DNA from: an uncultured delta proteobacterium
GTDB lineage: Bacteria; Myxococcota_A; Polyangia; Polyangiales; Polyangiaceae
Assembly (NCBI GenBank): GCA_903858055.1
Contig: CAIOHM010000195.1
Coordinates: forward strand, 1 to 6,994
DNA length: 6,994 nt
Direction: 5' to 3'
The translations under genes and the position numbers were made by a program. The first letter of the stretch is position 1; the number at the start of each line of letters is the position of its first letter. The notes under the pieces are model-generated. The model worked only from the letters and a program-made list of their open reading frames with translations. It had not been told where the DNA came from and made no database searches. Positions 6,069 through 6,994 of the stretch are shown one piece after another.

Positions 6069-6994
6069 TGGCGCGCCTCTCCCTCTCCCAACGCGCGCGT
6101 CGTCGCTCCGAGCGTGGCATCGCCCTCATCATGGTGCTTGGCGCCGTGAGCGTGCTCACCGTGGTCTTGGCCGAGTTTCAAGACGAAGCGGGCGCCGAGG
6201 TGGCGGCGGCGAACGCCGATCGCGACGCGGTGCAAGCCGAGTACTTGGCGCGCAGCGCCGTGAGCCTCACGCGCCTGCTGATCGCGACCGAGCCCGTCAT
6301 CCGGCGCACGGTGGCGCCACTCTTCCAGATGATGCGCCGCACGCCGCCGCAGCTGCCCATTTGGGAGTACGCCGACCGCATGCTCGCCGCGTTCAACGAC
6401 TCGGCGGCCACGAAGGAGTTCGCAGCCTCCGTGGGTCTCGATCTCACCCAGGCGAAGAACCTCGGCCTCGAGGGCGGGCGCTTCGAGGTGAAGGTCGTCG
6501 ACGAAGACGCGAAGATCAACGCGAACCTCGGTGGCTCGAACCAGATCGCGCACATCCGCCTGGCCCGCGAGCTGCTGGGTCTCATGAACGGTCCCCAGTA
6601 CGACCGCCTCTTCGAGCGCCCCGACGCGGTCGGCCAGAATCACGATCGTATGCAGATTTGCAGCGCGATCATCGACTGGGCGGACCTCGACGATCAGCGC
6701 TTCGACTGCAACGTTACCGAGGTCAACAGCGGCGGCGCCACGGCGGAAGACGCGTACTACGCGAACCTGAAGAAGCCCTTCCGGCGCAAGAACGGTCCCT
6801 ACGACTCGCTCGAAGAGCTGCACATGGTCCGCGGCGTCACGGACGACTTCTGGGCGACGTTCATCGAGCCCGACGCAACGAAGCCCGAGAAGCGCACGAT
6901 GACCGTGTGGAGCCAGGGCACGGTCAACGTGAACAGCGCGAACGCCCAAGCGCTCGTCGCGGTCGTCTGCAGCGACGCGCGGGAGGCTCCGCTA
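6068..6994 (+). CDS. gspK: Tip pseudopilin GspK (3' partial)
   Basis: GspK is the large pseudopilin capping the I-J-K tip. The ATG shares one base with the gspJ stop. 309 residues are visible and the frame is still open at the right edge. The Arg-rich 17-residue leader ends RRSERG and is followed by IALIMVLGAVSVL. The +5 residue is Met22, not Glu, as expected for the K family, which lacks Glu5 and sits at the tip. Family landmarks include RFEVKVVDEDAKINANL (about 138-154), SAIIDWADLDDQ (about 199-210), YDSLEELHMVRGV (about 245-257) and QGTVNVNSANAQAL (about 283-296, the N.NTA motif). Cys198 and Cys214 may form a disulfide. A weak GGGA (6060-6063) precedes the start. gspL and gspM would be expected downstream. 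Confidence 0.95.
   Translation, partial: MARLSLSQRARRRSERGIALIMVLGAVSVLTVVLAEFQDEAGAEVAAANADRDAVQAEYLARSAVSLTRLLIATEPVIRRTVAPLFQMMRRTPPQLPIWEYADRMLAAFNDSAATKEFAASVGLDLTQAKNLGLEGGRFEVKVVDEDAKINANLGGSNQIAHIRLARELLGLMNGPQYDRLFERPDAVGQNHDRMQICSAIIDWADLDDQRFDCNVTEVNSGGATAEDAYYANLKKPFRRKNGPYDSLEELHMVRGVTDDFWATFIEPDATKPEKRTMTVWSQGTVNVNSANAQALVAVVCSDAREAPL

Noticed and set aside
5741..6949. Minus-strand open frame of 402 codons opposite gspJ/gspK
   Set aside because: No domain-like pattern. GspJ and GspK motifs on the + strand account for this stretch.
1..6994. Type IV pilus or competence pseudopilus locus instead of T2SS
   Set aside because: The order E-F-G-H-I-J-K, the GspK-specific IDW.D.D and N.NSA motifs, and the GspJ RRE and W...LP motifs fit T2SS. 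No PilT-, PilM- or PilQ-type gene is seen.

Overview
This window is the middle of a type II secretion system (T2SS) operon, read entirely from the + strand. The order is gspE (5' truncated), gspF, a small gspG-like gene, gspG, gspH, gspI, gspJ and gspK (3' truncated). The DNA is strongly G+C-rich (about two thirds by eye). The proteins are long, Arg/Ala-rich versions of their families. This suggests a high-GC deltaproteobacterial lineage, most likely Myxococcota, but nothing here names a genus.

Layout: 1-1664 holds the assembly ATPase GspE without its extreme N-terminus. 1672-3069 holds the inner-membrane platform protein GspF, which is enlarged in its central linker. 3066-3446 holds a 126-residue membrane-anchored protein whose C-terminal half resembles the GspG pseudopilin domain but which has no prepilin-peptidase signal. 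3472-3876 is the major pseudopilin GspG. 3873-4583, 4570-5382, 5382-6068 and 6068-6994 hold the minor pseudopilins GspH, GspI, GspJ and GspK. Genes overlap by 1 to 14 bases or are separated by at most 25 bases, so one translationally coupled polycistronic message is likely. No gene-free stretch exceeds 25 bases. I saw no promoter, terminator, RNA gene, mobile element or CRISPR array.

How the genes work together: GspE hydrolyses ATP at the cytoplasmic face and acts through GspF. GspG subunits are cleaved and N-methylated by a prepilin peptidase encoded elsewhere, then polymerise into the pseudopilus. GspH, I, J and K form the tip complex. The pseudopilus pushes folded periplasmic proteins through the outer-membrane secretin (GspD, not in the window).

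The core machinery is ordinary. The unusual points are the unprocessable GspG-like protein between gspF and gspG, a matched cysteine pair in it and in GspG, extra hydrophobic segments in GspF, a doubled zinc-module spacer in GspE, and a GspI with alanine at the cleavage site, a long internal insert and a Gly/Pro-rich tail.
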